A stretch of DNA of 12,025 nucleotides from Actinomycetota bacterium. GTDB taxonomy: Bacteria; Actinomycetota; Acidimicrobiia; Acidimicrobiales; Palsa-688. Shown here in pieces: positions 7,498-12,025 of the stretch. A model generated the notes under the pieces. The model did not search any database. It had not been told where the DNA came from and saw only the letters and a list, made by a program, of their open reading frames with translations. The translations under genes were made by a program, and so were the position numbers. Positions within the stretch are counted from its first letter, which is position 1; each line of letters starts with the position of its first letter. The DNA is taken from positions 1-12,025 of the forward strand of contig JAMDDF010000058.1 in NCBI GenBank assembly GCA_023489205.1, read 5' to 3'.

Positions 7498-7523
7498 AGA
7501 AGTACAGCTCAGAAGTACAGCTC
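7498..7523. repeat. Perfect 13-bp tandem duplication at the cysM stop codon
   Basis: AGAAGTACAGCTC occurs twice back to back (7498-7510 and 7511-7523, plus strand). The right-hand copy encodes the last codons of cysM (E-L-Y-F) and the left copy lies just beyond the stop, so the gene's end has been duplicated into the 3' untranslated region. Confidence 0.95.
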
Positions 7524-8456
7524 GTGGCGAGCGCGCTCGACGACCTGGTCTATGTCCCCGCTCCAGACGTCGGCAGAGAGGTACTTCCAGCCGCCGTCTG
7601 GGGAAAGCGTGACAACCGTCCCTTCGTCGATCTCCGACGCACAGCGCGCCGCGCCAGCCATCGCGGCCCCGGTCGAGATCCCGGCGAAGATCCCCGATGA
7701 CGCGAGCCGCCGGCACCACTCGATGCTCTCGCGAGGCCCGACGACCCGGCTCCGGTCGAGGAGGGCGTAGCCGTCGTTGTCCACAAACACGGGTGGGACA
7801 AAGCCTTCGTCCAGGCTCTTCAAACCCTCAACGTTCTCACCAGCCGGCGGCTGTACCGCCCAGACTGATACCGCAGGGTTCCGCTCCTTCAAAAACCGTC
7901 CTACGCCGATGATGGTACCGGCCGTCCCGAGGCCAGCCACAAAATGCGTGACCTCGGGGCAGTCCCGCCAGATCTCGGGCCCCGTGCCCTCGTAGTGGGC
8001 CCTAGGGTTGGCTGGGTTGCCGTACTGAAAGGAGAACCACCACTCAGGGTGCTCGCTAGCAAGGGCCTGGGCCCTACGCATGGCCCCGTTGGAGCCCTCG
8101 CCGGCGGGTGAGAAGATGATCTCGGCCCCGAAGGCGAGGAGGAGCTTCACTCGCTCGCTCGACACGTTCTCGGGGACGACGGTCGTGAAAGGGTAGCCCT
8201 TCACCTTGGCGATCATGGCAAGGCCAGCGGCGGTATTGCCGCTCGAAGACTCGAGGATCCGCTGGCCGGGGCTGAGGCTGCCGTCCTTTTCCGCCTCTTC
8301 GATCATCGACTTGGCGGCGCGGTCTTTCACAGAGCCCGCAGGGTTGAGGCCCTCAAGTTTGATGAGCAACCGGACGCGCTGGTTGGGGGACAGTTCGCTT
8401 ATGTCGACCAGCGGCGTGTTGCCGATGGTGTCGAGGACGCTGTCGAAACGGGCCAC
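7509..8456 (-). CDS. cysM: CysM-type cysteine synthase (CysO-thiocarboxylate dependent, probably O-phosphoserine using)
   Basis: A 315-residue PLP-dependent fold-type II enzyme. It very likely joins an aminoacrylate intermediate with sulfide carried as a thiocarboxylate on CysO, giving a CysO-cysteine adduct. The PLP lysine is K44 in NPAGSVKDRA, the substrate loop is SSGNT at 71-75, and the PLP-phosphate loop is GLGTAGT at 175-181. YGNPANPRAHYEGTGPE, HFVAGLG and LDEGFVP match mycobacterial CysM closely. K213 sits where M. tuberculosis CysM has Arg220, the residue reported to contact the phosphate of O-phosphoserine; a positive charge is kept. The C-terminus ends in an aromatic residue without a long tail. 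GTG 8456 begins 5 nt after the cysO stop and uses a GGCAGGCGG ribosome site inside the end of cysO, so the two are coupled. A 13-bp duplication covers its stop. Confidence 0.96.
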   Translation of the reverse strand: MARFDSVLDTIGNTPLVDISELSPNQRVRLLIKLEGLNPAGSVKDRAAKSMIEEAEKDGSLSPGQRILESSSGNTAAGLAMIAKVKGYPFTTVVPENVSSERVKLLLAFGAEIIFSPAGEGSNGAMRRAQALASEHPEWWFSFQYGNPANPRAHYEGTGPEIWRDCPEVTHFVAGLGTAGTIIGVGRFLKERNPAVSVWAVQPPAGENVEGLKSLDEGFVPPVFVDNDGYALLDRSRVVGPRESIEWCRRLASSGIFAGISTGAAMAGAARCASEIDEGTVVTLSPDGGWKYLSADVWSGDIDQVVERARHELYF

Positions 8457-8461
8457 GCCGC

Positions 8462-8737
8462 TTAACCGCCTGCCACCGCTGGCATGAGGGTCAGCGTGTC
8501 CGAGGCGCCCACCTTGGCGTCGAGGCGGCCGAGGTAGCGGACGTCCTCGTCGTTTAGGAACACGTTGAGGTGCTTGTGCATCTCTCCCTCCGACGTGAGC
8601 AGCGAACCGGACAAGCCAGGGTACTGGCGCAAAAGGTCCTCGAACACCTCCCGCAGGGTGGTGCCCTCGGCCTTCACGACGCCTTGGCCTCCGGCCAAGG
8701 GGCGCAGCACATTGGGTAAACGAACTTCGATGGGCAC
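8462..8737 (-). CDS. cysO: CysO-like ubiquitin-fold sulfur carrier protein
   Basis: A 91-residue MoaD/ThiS-family beta-grasp protein. The C-terminus is PAVAGG, with the terminal Gly-Gly (90-91) that becomes a thiocarboxylate and accepts the new cysteine. LNVFLNDEDVRYLGRLD (57-73) matches the central strand region of mycobacterial CysO, and LRPLAGGQ (11-18) matches its N-terminal loop. The carrier is normally activated by a MoeZ-type adenylyltransferase, not encoded here. GTG 8737 is preceded by CAGGAG at 5 nt, a good ribosome site. The gene lies directly before cysM and is separated from mec by about 250 nt, so it may have its own promoter although all three act in one pathway. Confidence 0.95.
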   Translation of the reverse strand: MPIEVRLPNVLRPLAGGQGVVKAEGTTLREVFEDLLRQYPGLSGSLLTSEGEMHKHLNVFLNDEDVRYLGRLDAKVGASDTLTLMPAVAGG

Positions 8738-8850
8738 GGCAGCTCCTGATTGTCCTTAGTTGGCTCTTGTCCTCGTAGTCATGACCTGGTCCATAACGCT
8801 GGCCCGCAGCGGTGCTGGGCTTGGCTCGGGCGGTTTGGGCTCAGGTGCCA

Positions 8851-8864
8851 AGCCTGACCAGGCT
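8851..8864. promoter_or_regulatory. Palindromic dyad upstream of cysO (possible operator)
   Basis: AGCCTG and CAGGCT flank a 2-bp AC centre, forming a perfect 6-bp dyad. It lies just downstream of the candidate cysO promoter, where a repressor or RNA hairpin could act. The binding protein is unknown. Confidence 0.35.
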
Positions 8865-8875
8865 AAACCCGACTT

Positions 8876-8903
8876 CTTTTATCACCATTGTAGGCAAAGG
8901 CAA
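8876..8903 (-). promoter_or_regulatory. Candidate promoter for cysO-cysM
   Basis: On the minus strand TTGCCT (8903-8898) and TAAAAG (8881-8876) are 16 bp apart, each matching four of six consensus bases for a housekeeping sigma factor. It lies in the AT-richest part of the gap and would give a leader of about 130 nt to cysO. The match is weak, so this is only a candidate. Confidence 0.3.
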
Positions 8904-8947
8904 CGCCTAGCGGCCGGAGTGCCTTGGTGGCCCCGTGGGCGCTATCC

Positions 8948-8979
8948 ACTTGCCGCGAGGGCGACTTGCCGCGAGGGCG
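8948..8979. repeat. Perfect 16-bp tandem duplication downstream of mec
   Basis: ACTTGCCGCGAGGGCG is present twice without a gap (8948-8963 and 8964-8979). It begins 12 nt beyond the mec stop codon, inside the mec-cysO gap. Confidence 0.95.
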
Positions 8980-8991
8980 AACCTCTGGCCG

Positions 8992-9573
8992 TCACAACCC
9001 AATGGCCAGGACCTGCTCCTCGCTGACATCTTCACCAACGATCCGGTAACTTCGCAGCACTGGGTCGGTGTCGCTAAGCGACACCAAGACATAGTGCCAA
9101 AGCGGGTCAGGAGCCTGCGCGATGTCCGTGGGCGAAGGGTAAGCGGGCGTGTGGGTGTGGGAATGCCACACGCCTATAAGGCTGAACCCTGCTCTGTCGG
9201 CCTCGCGGTCGGCCCTAAGGAGGTCCTTGGGCTCGACCGTGTACACCCTCGCCGAGCGCGCGGCATTGCTCGCAGGGTAGACCTCGCGCACTTCTGCTAC
9301 GCCTTGGCCCGCAAAGCTCTCCAGGACGCCACTTGCCTCTCTCGTTGCCTCTCTCGTTGCCTCTCTGGCAACGCCGGCTCCTCTGCCTCGGGGGCCCGCA
9401 GCCCCGCGTGCCACCTCAGCGACCCCTTGGGGCACGCCGGCTAGGCCAAAACCCTCCACGGGCTCGCTAAGGGCATACTCCCTGCCGCCGAGCAGGCCAC
9501 AGGCCTCGAAGGGGAGACAGTCCAGACAGTGAGCGACCACGCGCTCCCACAAGGGCTTGGGCAACACAAGCAC
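8992..9573 (-). CDS. mec: Mec-like JAMM/MPN+ metallopeptidase releasing cysteine from CysO
   Basis: A Zn-dependent peptidase of the Mov34/MPN/PAD-1 family. In the known pathway it cuts the bond after the CysO C-terminal glycine and frees cysteine. From GTG 9573 it has 193 residues. The complete JAMM motif is visible: E23 (PFEACGLLGG), H137 and H139 (WHSH), S147 and D150 (HSH-x7-S-x2-D). The C-terminal HYVLVS...LRSYRIV also matches mycobacterial Mec. Between the catalytic Glu strand and VYPASNAARS lies an insertion (about residues 37-93), Gly/Ala/Arg-rich, with a triplicated REA(T/S) unit, that the shorter mycobacterial protein lacks. The frame extends to TTG 9612, but TTGACA there looks more like a -35 element. 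No strong ribosome site precedes GTG 9573 (only AGGT about 11 nt away), so translation may be leaderless. Confidence 0.92.
   Translation of the reverse strand: MLVLPKPLWERVVAHCLDCLPFEACGLLGGREYALSEPVEGFGLAGVPQGVAEVARGAAGPRGRGAGVAREATREATREASGVLESFAGQGVAEVREVYPASNAARSARVYTVEPKDLLRADREADRAGFSLIGVWHSHTHTPAYPSPTDIAQAPDPLWHYVLVSLSDTDPVLRSYRIVGEDVSEEQVLAIGL
9333..9366. repeat. 12-bp tandem repeat inside mec (2.8 copies)
   Basis: TTGCCTCTCTCG repeats at 9333-9344 and 9345-9356, with a partial third copy to 9366. The period is a multiple of three, so the frame is kept and the protein reads REATREATREAS. Copy number could vary between strains without breaking the gene. Confidence 0.95.
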
Positions 9574-9612
9574 GGTGACGAAACTACCTTTGAATGCACC
9601 TATGGCTGTCAA
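9574..9612 (-). promoter_or_regulatory. Candidate mec promoter in the mec/smpB divergent junction
   Basis: A perfect TTGACA lies on the minus strand at 9612-9607. A TAGTTT hexamer (9586-9581) follows at a long 20-bp spacing, and transcription would then begin close to GTG 9573, giving a leaderless mRNA. The -35 match is good but the -10 match and spacing are poor. The element overlaps the first codons of smpB on the other strand. Confidence 0.35.
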
Positions 9613-10078
9613 GGCGCGCCCGTCACGTTCCGTGGTCGCTCAAAACCGGCGTGCGCGTCACGACTACGACGTCTTGGACACCTACGAGGCAGGGATAGTC
9701 CTGGTGGGCAGCGAAGTGAAGTCGTTCCGAGAGGGCAAGGTCAACCTGCGGGATTCTTATGCTCGCGTGCAGGATGGGGAAATCTGGCTCCACGGTATGC
9801 ACGTGTCGCCTTACCTGCACGCCAGCGCCTTCGGCACCTTCGACCCAGACCGCCCTCGCAAGCTCCTGCTCCATCGTCGCGAGATCAACGAGCTCGGGCG
9901 GGAGACACAACAGGGCCCTGTGACTCTTGTCCCCCTCTCCGCGTACTTCAAGGAAGGCCGAGCCAAGGTGGAGCTGGCGCTGGCACGCGGGCGCAAGGCC
10001 TACGACAAGCGACGCGCTATTGCCGAGCGCGAGGCAGATCTTGAAGCGAAGCGAGCTATGAGCGCCCGCCGGCGCTAG
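9602..10078 (+). CDS. smpB: SsrA-binding protein SmpB
   Basis: A 158-residue partner of tmRNA in trans-translation. It binds the tRNA-like domain of tmRNA and its tail fills the empty mRNA channel of stalled ribosomes. Family features are NRRARHDYDVLDTYEAGIVLVGSEVKS (15-41), EGKVNLRDSYA, the RNA-binding KLLLHRREI (87-95) and the basic C-terminal tail GRKAYDKRRAIAERE (128-142). ATG 9602 gives the normal length and begins just before the conserved core. The frame is open back to 9557, but that would overlap mec and add an unconserved stretch. No ribosome site precedes ATG 9602, which suggests leaderless translation, common in actinobacteria. It is divergent from mec with only 28 nt between the chosen starts. 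The tmRNA gene lies about 1.6 kb downstream on the same strand. Confidence 0.96.
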   Translation: MAVKARPSRSVVAQNRRARHDYDVLDTYEAGIVLVGSEVKSFREGKVNLRDSYARVQDGEIWLHGMHVSPYLHASAFGTFDPDRPRKLLLHRREINELGRETQQGPVTLVPLSAYFKEGRAKVELALARGRKAYDKRRAIAEREADLEAKRAMSARRR

Positions 10079-10109
10079 GGGCCTGGCGGCCACTAAAGCG
10101 CCCCTTAGC
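10074..10109 (+). terminator. Bulged hairpin over the smpB stop (weak terminator candidate)
   Basis: GCTAGGGGC (10074-10082) pairs with GCCCCTTAGC (10100-10109) with a single bulged T, forming nine base pairs around a 17-nt loop. It covers the smpB TAG. No T-run follows, so it may mark the mRNA end or act only with Rho. Confidence 0.35.
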
Positions 10110-10171
10110 AGCCACAACGACGCTGTTAGTCAGGCGTGCGGGAGCGGGGGAGGCTTTCGGGCTGCACCCCT

Positions 10172-10201
10172 TAGTTGAGGCTCCGCCGAGCCGACCAACT
10201 A
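10172..10201. repeat. Inverted repeat (hairpin) in the smpB-M50 gap
   Basis: TAGTTG (10172-10177) pairs with CAACTA (10196-10201), and GGCTC (10179-10183) pairs with GAGCC (10188-10192) around a CGCC loop. One A faces a 3-nt GAC bulge. The eleven base pairs make this the best-formed hairpin seen outside the tmRNA. It has no T-run, so a role as operator, RNA processing site or Rho-assisted terminator remains open. Confidence 0.6.
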
Positions 10202-10360
10202 CCAGCACCCAAGGAGACGACCCACCTGAGACCTACCACCTCGCCCCACCTAGCCCAGAGCCCCCGATTCCCCAAAGCCAACTTTCACGCTCTCCACAGG
10301 CTGCTCAAAGGGAACAGCGCTACGCGTGGTCGTGTTAATTTTGGTGTAGGCAGCGGATCG

Positions 10361-10368
10361 AAAGGAGG
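10361..10368 (+). promoter_or_regulatory. Strong ribosome binding site deciding a TTG start
   Basis: AAAGGAGG is a near-perfect Shine-Dalgarno sequence, 6 nt before TTG 10375. It is the main reason to accept TTG as the start of the M50 protease gene. Confidence 0.85.
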
Positions 10369-10374
10369 CGGCCC

Positions 10375-11559
10375 TTGCAGGACAGTTTGAAGCTTGGCCG
10401 TTTGGGCGGCGTCAGGGTCGGGGCCAATTGGAGCATCTTCGTGCTCGTAGCCCTGGTTGCCTATGCCCTCGCGACGTCCAGCCTGCCGGCCGGCGCGCCC
10501 GGCTACTCCAGGTTGGCTTACTGGGTCGCTGGGGTTGCCGCGGCCCTTGCCCTGCTCGTGGGTGTGCTGTTGCACGAAGTGGCGCACGCCATAGCCGCGC
10601 GGAGGGCGCACATGCGCGTGGACGGGATCACGCTGTGGTTTATGGGTGGCTTCACCAGGATCGAAGGCGAAGAGTACCCCAGGAGCGAGCTGTGGATAGC
10701 GCTTGTAGGGCCACTCACGAGCATAGTGCTCGGCGGTGCAGTGCTCGGGGTCGCACTAGGGGCGCGCAGCGCGGGTTGGCCGTTGGTGGCCAGCACGCTT
10801 GGTTGGCTTGGTGGCATCAACATCCTCCTCGGTTTGTTCAACCTCCTACCGGCCTCCCCTCTTGACGGGGGCAAGGTCCTCCATGGAGCACTTTGGTGGG
10901 CGACCGGGAAGCGCTACCTGGCAACGCGCCTTACGACAGGCACCGGCACAGTCTTGGGTGCCTTGGGGATCGCCGGCGGGTTCATAACCATGGAGATGGG
11001 CGACTTCGTTGACGGCATCGTGTTCGCCTTGCTTGGCTGGTTCGTGCTGTCGTCGGCGCGCGGCGAGCAAATGGCGGGACGGGCGCGCTACGTCCTTGGT
11101 GACGTGCGCATATCCGACATAATGCGACCCGCGGTCATAGCTCCGGGATGGCTCACCGTGAGCGCCTTTTGGAGCGAGTGGGCTTCGCAGTACCCAGGCG
11201 CCGCTTTTGTGCTCGAGCAGTGGGCCGGGGAAGGTTGGGCAGGCGTCCTAACGGCCCAGCAGCTGGGCTCGGTCCCGCCAGGGCTACAAGCTTCGATGAG
11301 GGCACAGGACATCGCCGTACCGCTCGCTAGCCCCCCGGCTGGCTCCGGCAAGGGTGCCCTGAGCGCAGGGGAGCCCGCACTGGCCATAGCGGGCCGCCCC
11401 GGCCTGGCCCTCCCCGTTGAAGACAACGGCAAGATAGTAGGTGTCGTGATGGCCACCGACGTAGCCGCAATGGTCGCCCGCGGCATACCGGTCCCCCGCC
11501 GGACTTGGGGTTCCACCGTGTGGCCCCCCGTCACCGCTACATCGCACATCTACCCGTGA
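10375..11559 (+). CDS. M50 site-2 protease family membrane metalloprotease with CBS-like C-terminal region (Rip3-like)
   Basis: A 394-residue intramembrane zinc protease. The metal and catalytic motif HEVAH is at 67-71 in a hydrophobic segment (about 52-72). The second conserved motif, SPLDGGK (161-167, D164), lies in a later segment after NLLPA and supplies the third zinc ligand. Hydrophobic spans are visible at about 19-35, 50-68, 105-130, 138-158, 190-205 and 212-227. The soluble C-terminal part (about 243-370) starts with VRISDIMRP and ends with LALPVEDNGKIVGVVMATDVAAM, the pattern of a CBS pair, as in Rip3-type actinobacterial site-2 proteases and SpoIVFB-like enzymes. Such proteases cleave membrane-anchored regulators; CBS domains often sense nucleotides. 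The TTG start at 10375 is set by a strong ribosome site. It lies between smpB and ssrA; its substrate is not encoded nearby. Confidence 0.92.
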   Translation: MQDSLKLGRLGGVRVGANWSIFVLVALVAYALATSSLPAGAPGYSRLAYWVAGVAAALALLVGVLLHEVAHAIAARRAHMRVDGITLWFMGGFTRIEGEEYPRSELWIALVGPLTSIVLGGAVLGVALGARSAGWPLVASTLGWLGGINILLGLFNLLPASPLDGGKVLHGALWWATGKRYLATRLTTGTGTVLGALGIAGGFITMEMGDFVDGIVFALLGWFVLSSARGEQMAGRARYVLGDVRISDIMRPAVIAPGWLTVSAFWSEWASQYPGAAFVLEQWAGEGWAGVLTAQQLGSVPPGLQASMRAQDIAVPLASPPAGSGKGALSAGEPALAIAGRPGLALPVEDNGKIVGVVMATDVAAMVARGIPVPRRTWGSTVWPPVTATSHIYP

Positions 11560-11560
11560 A

Positions 11561-11592
11561 GACCGACCCACTTGAGGACCGACCCACTTGAG
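11561..11592. repeat. Perfect 16-bp tandem duplication just after the M50 gene
   Basis: GACCGACCCACTTGAG occurs twice without a gap (11561-11576 and 11577-11592), starting 2 nt beyond the stop codon. Its core recurs with one change (GACCCACCTGAG) at 10219-10230, on the other side of the same gene. Confidence 0.95.
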
Positions 11593-11618
11593 GCGGGCGT
11601 TGCTGTACGCTGAGAGCG

Positions 11619-11645
11619 TTGGTTGGTACCTTGAAAAGTTATAAC
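11619..11645 (+). promoter_or_regulatory. Promoter of ssrA
   Basis: TATAAC at 11640-11645 is a good -10 element and ends 6 nt before the first G of the mature tmRNA at 11652, so transcription may begin at or very near the mature 5' end. TTGGTT at 11619-11624 is a plausible -35 box but at a short 15-bp spacing. Actinobacterial -35 boxes are often poorly conserved. Confidence 0.6.
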
Positions 11646-11651
11646 TCACAC

Positions 11652-12005
11652 GGGGGTGACAGGCTTCGACTTTGGCTGTCAGACCGGGAGAAGCGAGCCG
11701 TGGTCCCCGGATGCCACGTAAAACAACTGGGACAAAAACAAACGCCAACACTGGCAACGCGCGTCTAGCGCTGGCTGCTTAATAGCGGCCCGTCCGTCTG
11801 GCCCCAGCCCTGCGGGCCAGGAGCGGGCGTCATAATGCGGGGCTCACTTTGCGGCTGAGCTAGCCGGCTGCGAGGGAAACTTTAGCTAGCTAGGGCCGAC
11901 GGCCGGTGCCAGCGGCGAGCCGGCGGCCGACAAAGGTCACTGGCTGCGCTCGGAGAATCCCCGGCGAGAAGCCGAAGGACGCGGGTTCAATTCCCGCCAC
12001 CTCCA
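11652..12005 (+). ncRNA. ssrA: Transfer-messenger RNA (tmRNA)
   Basis: The tmRNA rescues stalled ribosomes by acting first as alanyl-tRNA and then as mRNA for a degradation tag. The 5' end GGGGGTG (11652-11658) pairs with CACCTCC (11998-12004), and the third pair is G-U, the identity element for alanyl-tRNA synthetase. GGTGACAGGCTTCGAC after the 5' end is the conserved tmRNA start. The T arm is clear: GCGGG, loop TTCAATT, CCCGC (11981-11997). The discriminator is A12005. The following bases are CGC, so CCA is not encoded and must be added later. The tag frame lies at 11744-11785, and several GC-rich stems between 11786 and 11950 should form the pseudoknots. The 354-nt length is normal for the family. 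Partner SmpB is encoded upstream on the same strand. Confidence 0.96.
11744..11785 (+). other. tmRNA tag-peptide reading frame
   Basis: Starting at resume codon GCC (11744-11746), the frame reads ANTGNARLALAA and ends with tandem stops TAA TAG. With the alanine carried by the charged tmRNA, the added tail is A-ANTGNARLALAA. The ALAA ending is the usual signal for ClpXP-type proteases, and an A-rich AAAACAAAC-type stretch precedes the resume codon, as expected. Confidence 0.93.
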
Positions 12006-12025
12006 CGCAGGGTTAGCGACACAAC

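Larger units (their letters stand above)
8738..8991. other. mec-cysO intergenic region (no gene seen)
   Basis: About 254 nt without a supported gene. It holds, in plus-strand order, a possible tiny leader frame on the minus strand, the dyad at 8851-8864, an AT-richer patch with a weak minus-strand promoter match (8876-8903), and the 16-bp tandem repeat at 8948-8979. The plus-strand open frame across it has no ribosome site and runs into mec, so I treat it as chance. Confidence 0.5.
10079..10374. other. smpB-M50 intergenic region (no gene seen)
   Basis: About 296 nt with no supported gene. It contains the smpB 3' hairpin, a second longer hairpin at 10172-10201, and a C-rich G-poor stretch (47 C and 16 G in 10201-10300). 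A GACCCACCTGAG sequence at 10219-10230 resembles the tandem repeat beyond the M50 gene. It ends with a strong AAAGGAGG ribosome site. A short AT-rich patch (TTAATTTTG, 10335-10343) could hold a -10 region, but no matching -35 is clear. Confidence 0.5.

Noticed and set aside
8756..8794. Tiny minus-strand frame (12 codons, MDQVMTTRTRAN) ending just before cysO, as a possible cysteine leader peptide
   Set aside because: It contains no cysteine codon, has no ribosome site and no attenuator-type hairpin could be traced, so a chance frame is more likely.
8760..9026. Plus-strand frame of 88 codons in the mec-cysO gap
   Set aside because: No ribosome site, composition of spacer DNA, crosses the 16-bp tandem repeat and overlaps the end of mec.
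9557..9601. Longer N-terminus of SmpB starting upstream of 9602
   Set aside because: It would overlap the mec start, adds an unconserved segment and makes the protein longer than usual; ATG 9602 gives a standard SmpB.
10126..10201. Possible integron attC-like site (GTTAGTC and TTAGTTG near a hairpin)
   Set aside because: The core sites do not match the RYYYAAC/GTTRRRY rule and no integrase or cassette is present.

Overview
The window looks like chromosomal DNA from a high-GC actinobacterium (Actinomycetota). The evidence is the GC-rich codon use, frequent GTG and TTG starts, and a mec-cysO-cysM cysteine-synthesis cluster followed by a Rv1339-like metallo-hydrolase, RNase PH and RdgB, which is the gene order known from mycobacteria. 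The first gene carries the 'GYWLVA..GG(I/V)(Y/F)(S/A)(F/Y)GDA' repeats that are abundant in Acidimicrobiia-type actinobacteria, so a member of that class is my best guess. This is an inference from motifs, not a database result. No transposase, integrase, phage gene, CRISPR array or rRNA is visible.

Layout. Positions 1-522 (minus) hold the 5' part of a secreted repeat protein that runs off the left edge. Positions 561-3540 (minus) hold a three-gene block in the order nucleotide-sugar dehydrogenase, family 2 glycosyltransferase, NAD-dependent sugar epimerase. Both junctions overlap at the stop/start codons, so this is almost certainly one operon for a nucleotide sugar and its transfer. Upstream on the same strand (3681-4964) is a multi-span membrane protein of the LPG synthase TM / UPF0104 family. 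Positions 5089-9573 (minus) hold, in transcription order, mec, cysO, cysM, an MBL-fold hydrolase, rph and rdgB. These cover cysteine synthesis from a protein-bound thiocarboxylate, a possible cyclic-nucleotide phosphodiesterase, RNA 3'-end trimming and nucleotide-pool cleaning.

Positions 9602-12005 (plus) hold smpB, an M50 site-2 protease with CBS-like C-terminal domains, and ssrA (tmRNA). SmpB and tmRNA are the two core parts of trans-translation, so the ribosome-rescue system is encoded almost together, with an intramembrane protease gene between them. The tmRNA is complete except for an encoded CCA. It has a G3-U acceptor pair, a T arm and a tag frame reading ANTGNARLALAA followed by two stop codons.

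No clearly new defence or mobile system was found. The most distinctive observations are: short tandem duplications (13-16 bp) at or just after the ends of cysM, mec and the M50 gene; a repeat-expanded insertion of about 55 residues in the Mec peptidase; a condensed mec-rdgB cluster without the rhomboid and murI genes; a very tight divergent mec/smpB junction with a TTGACA element; and several hairpins and a C-rich stretch between genes.
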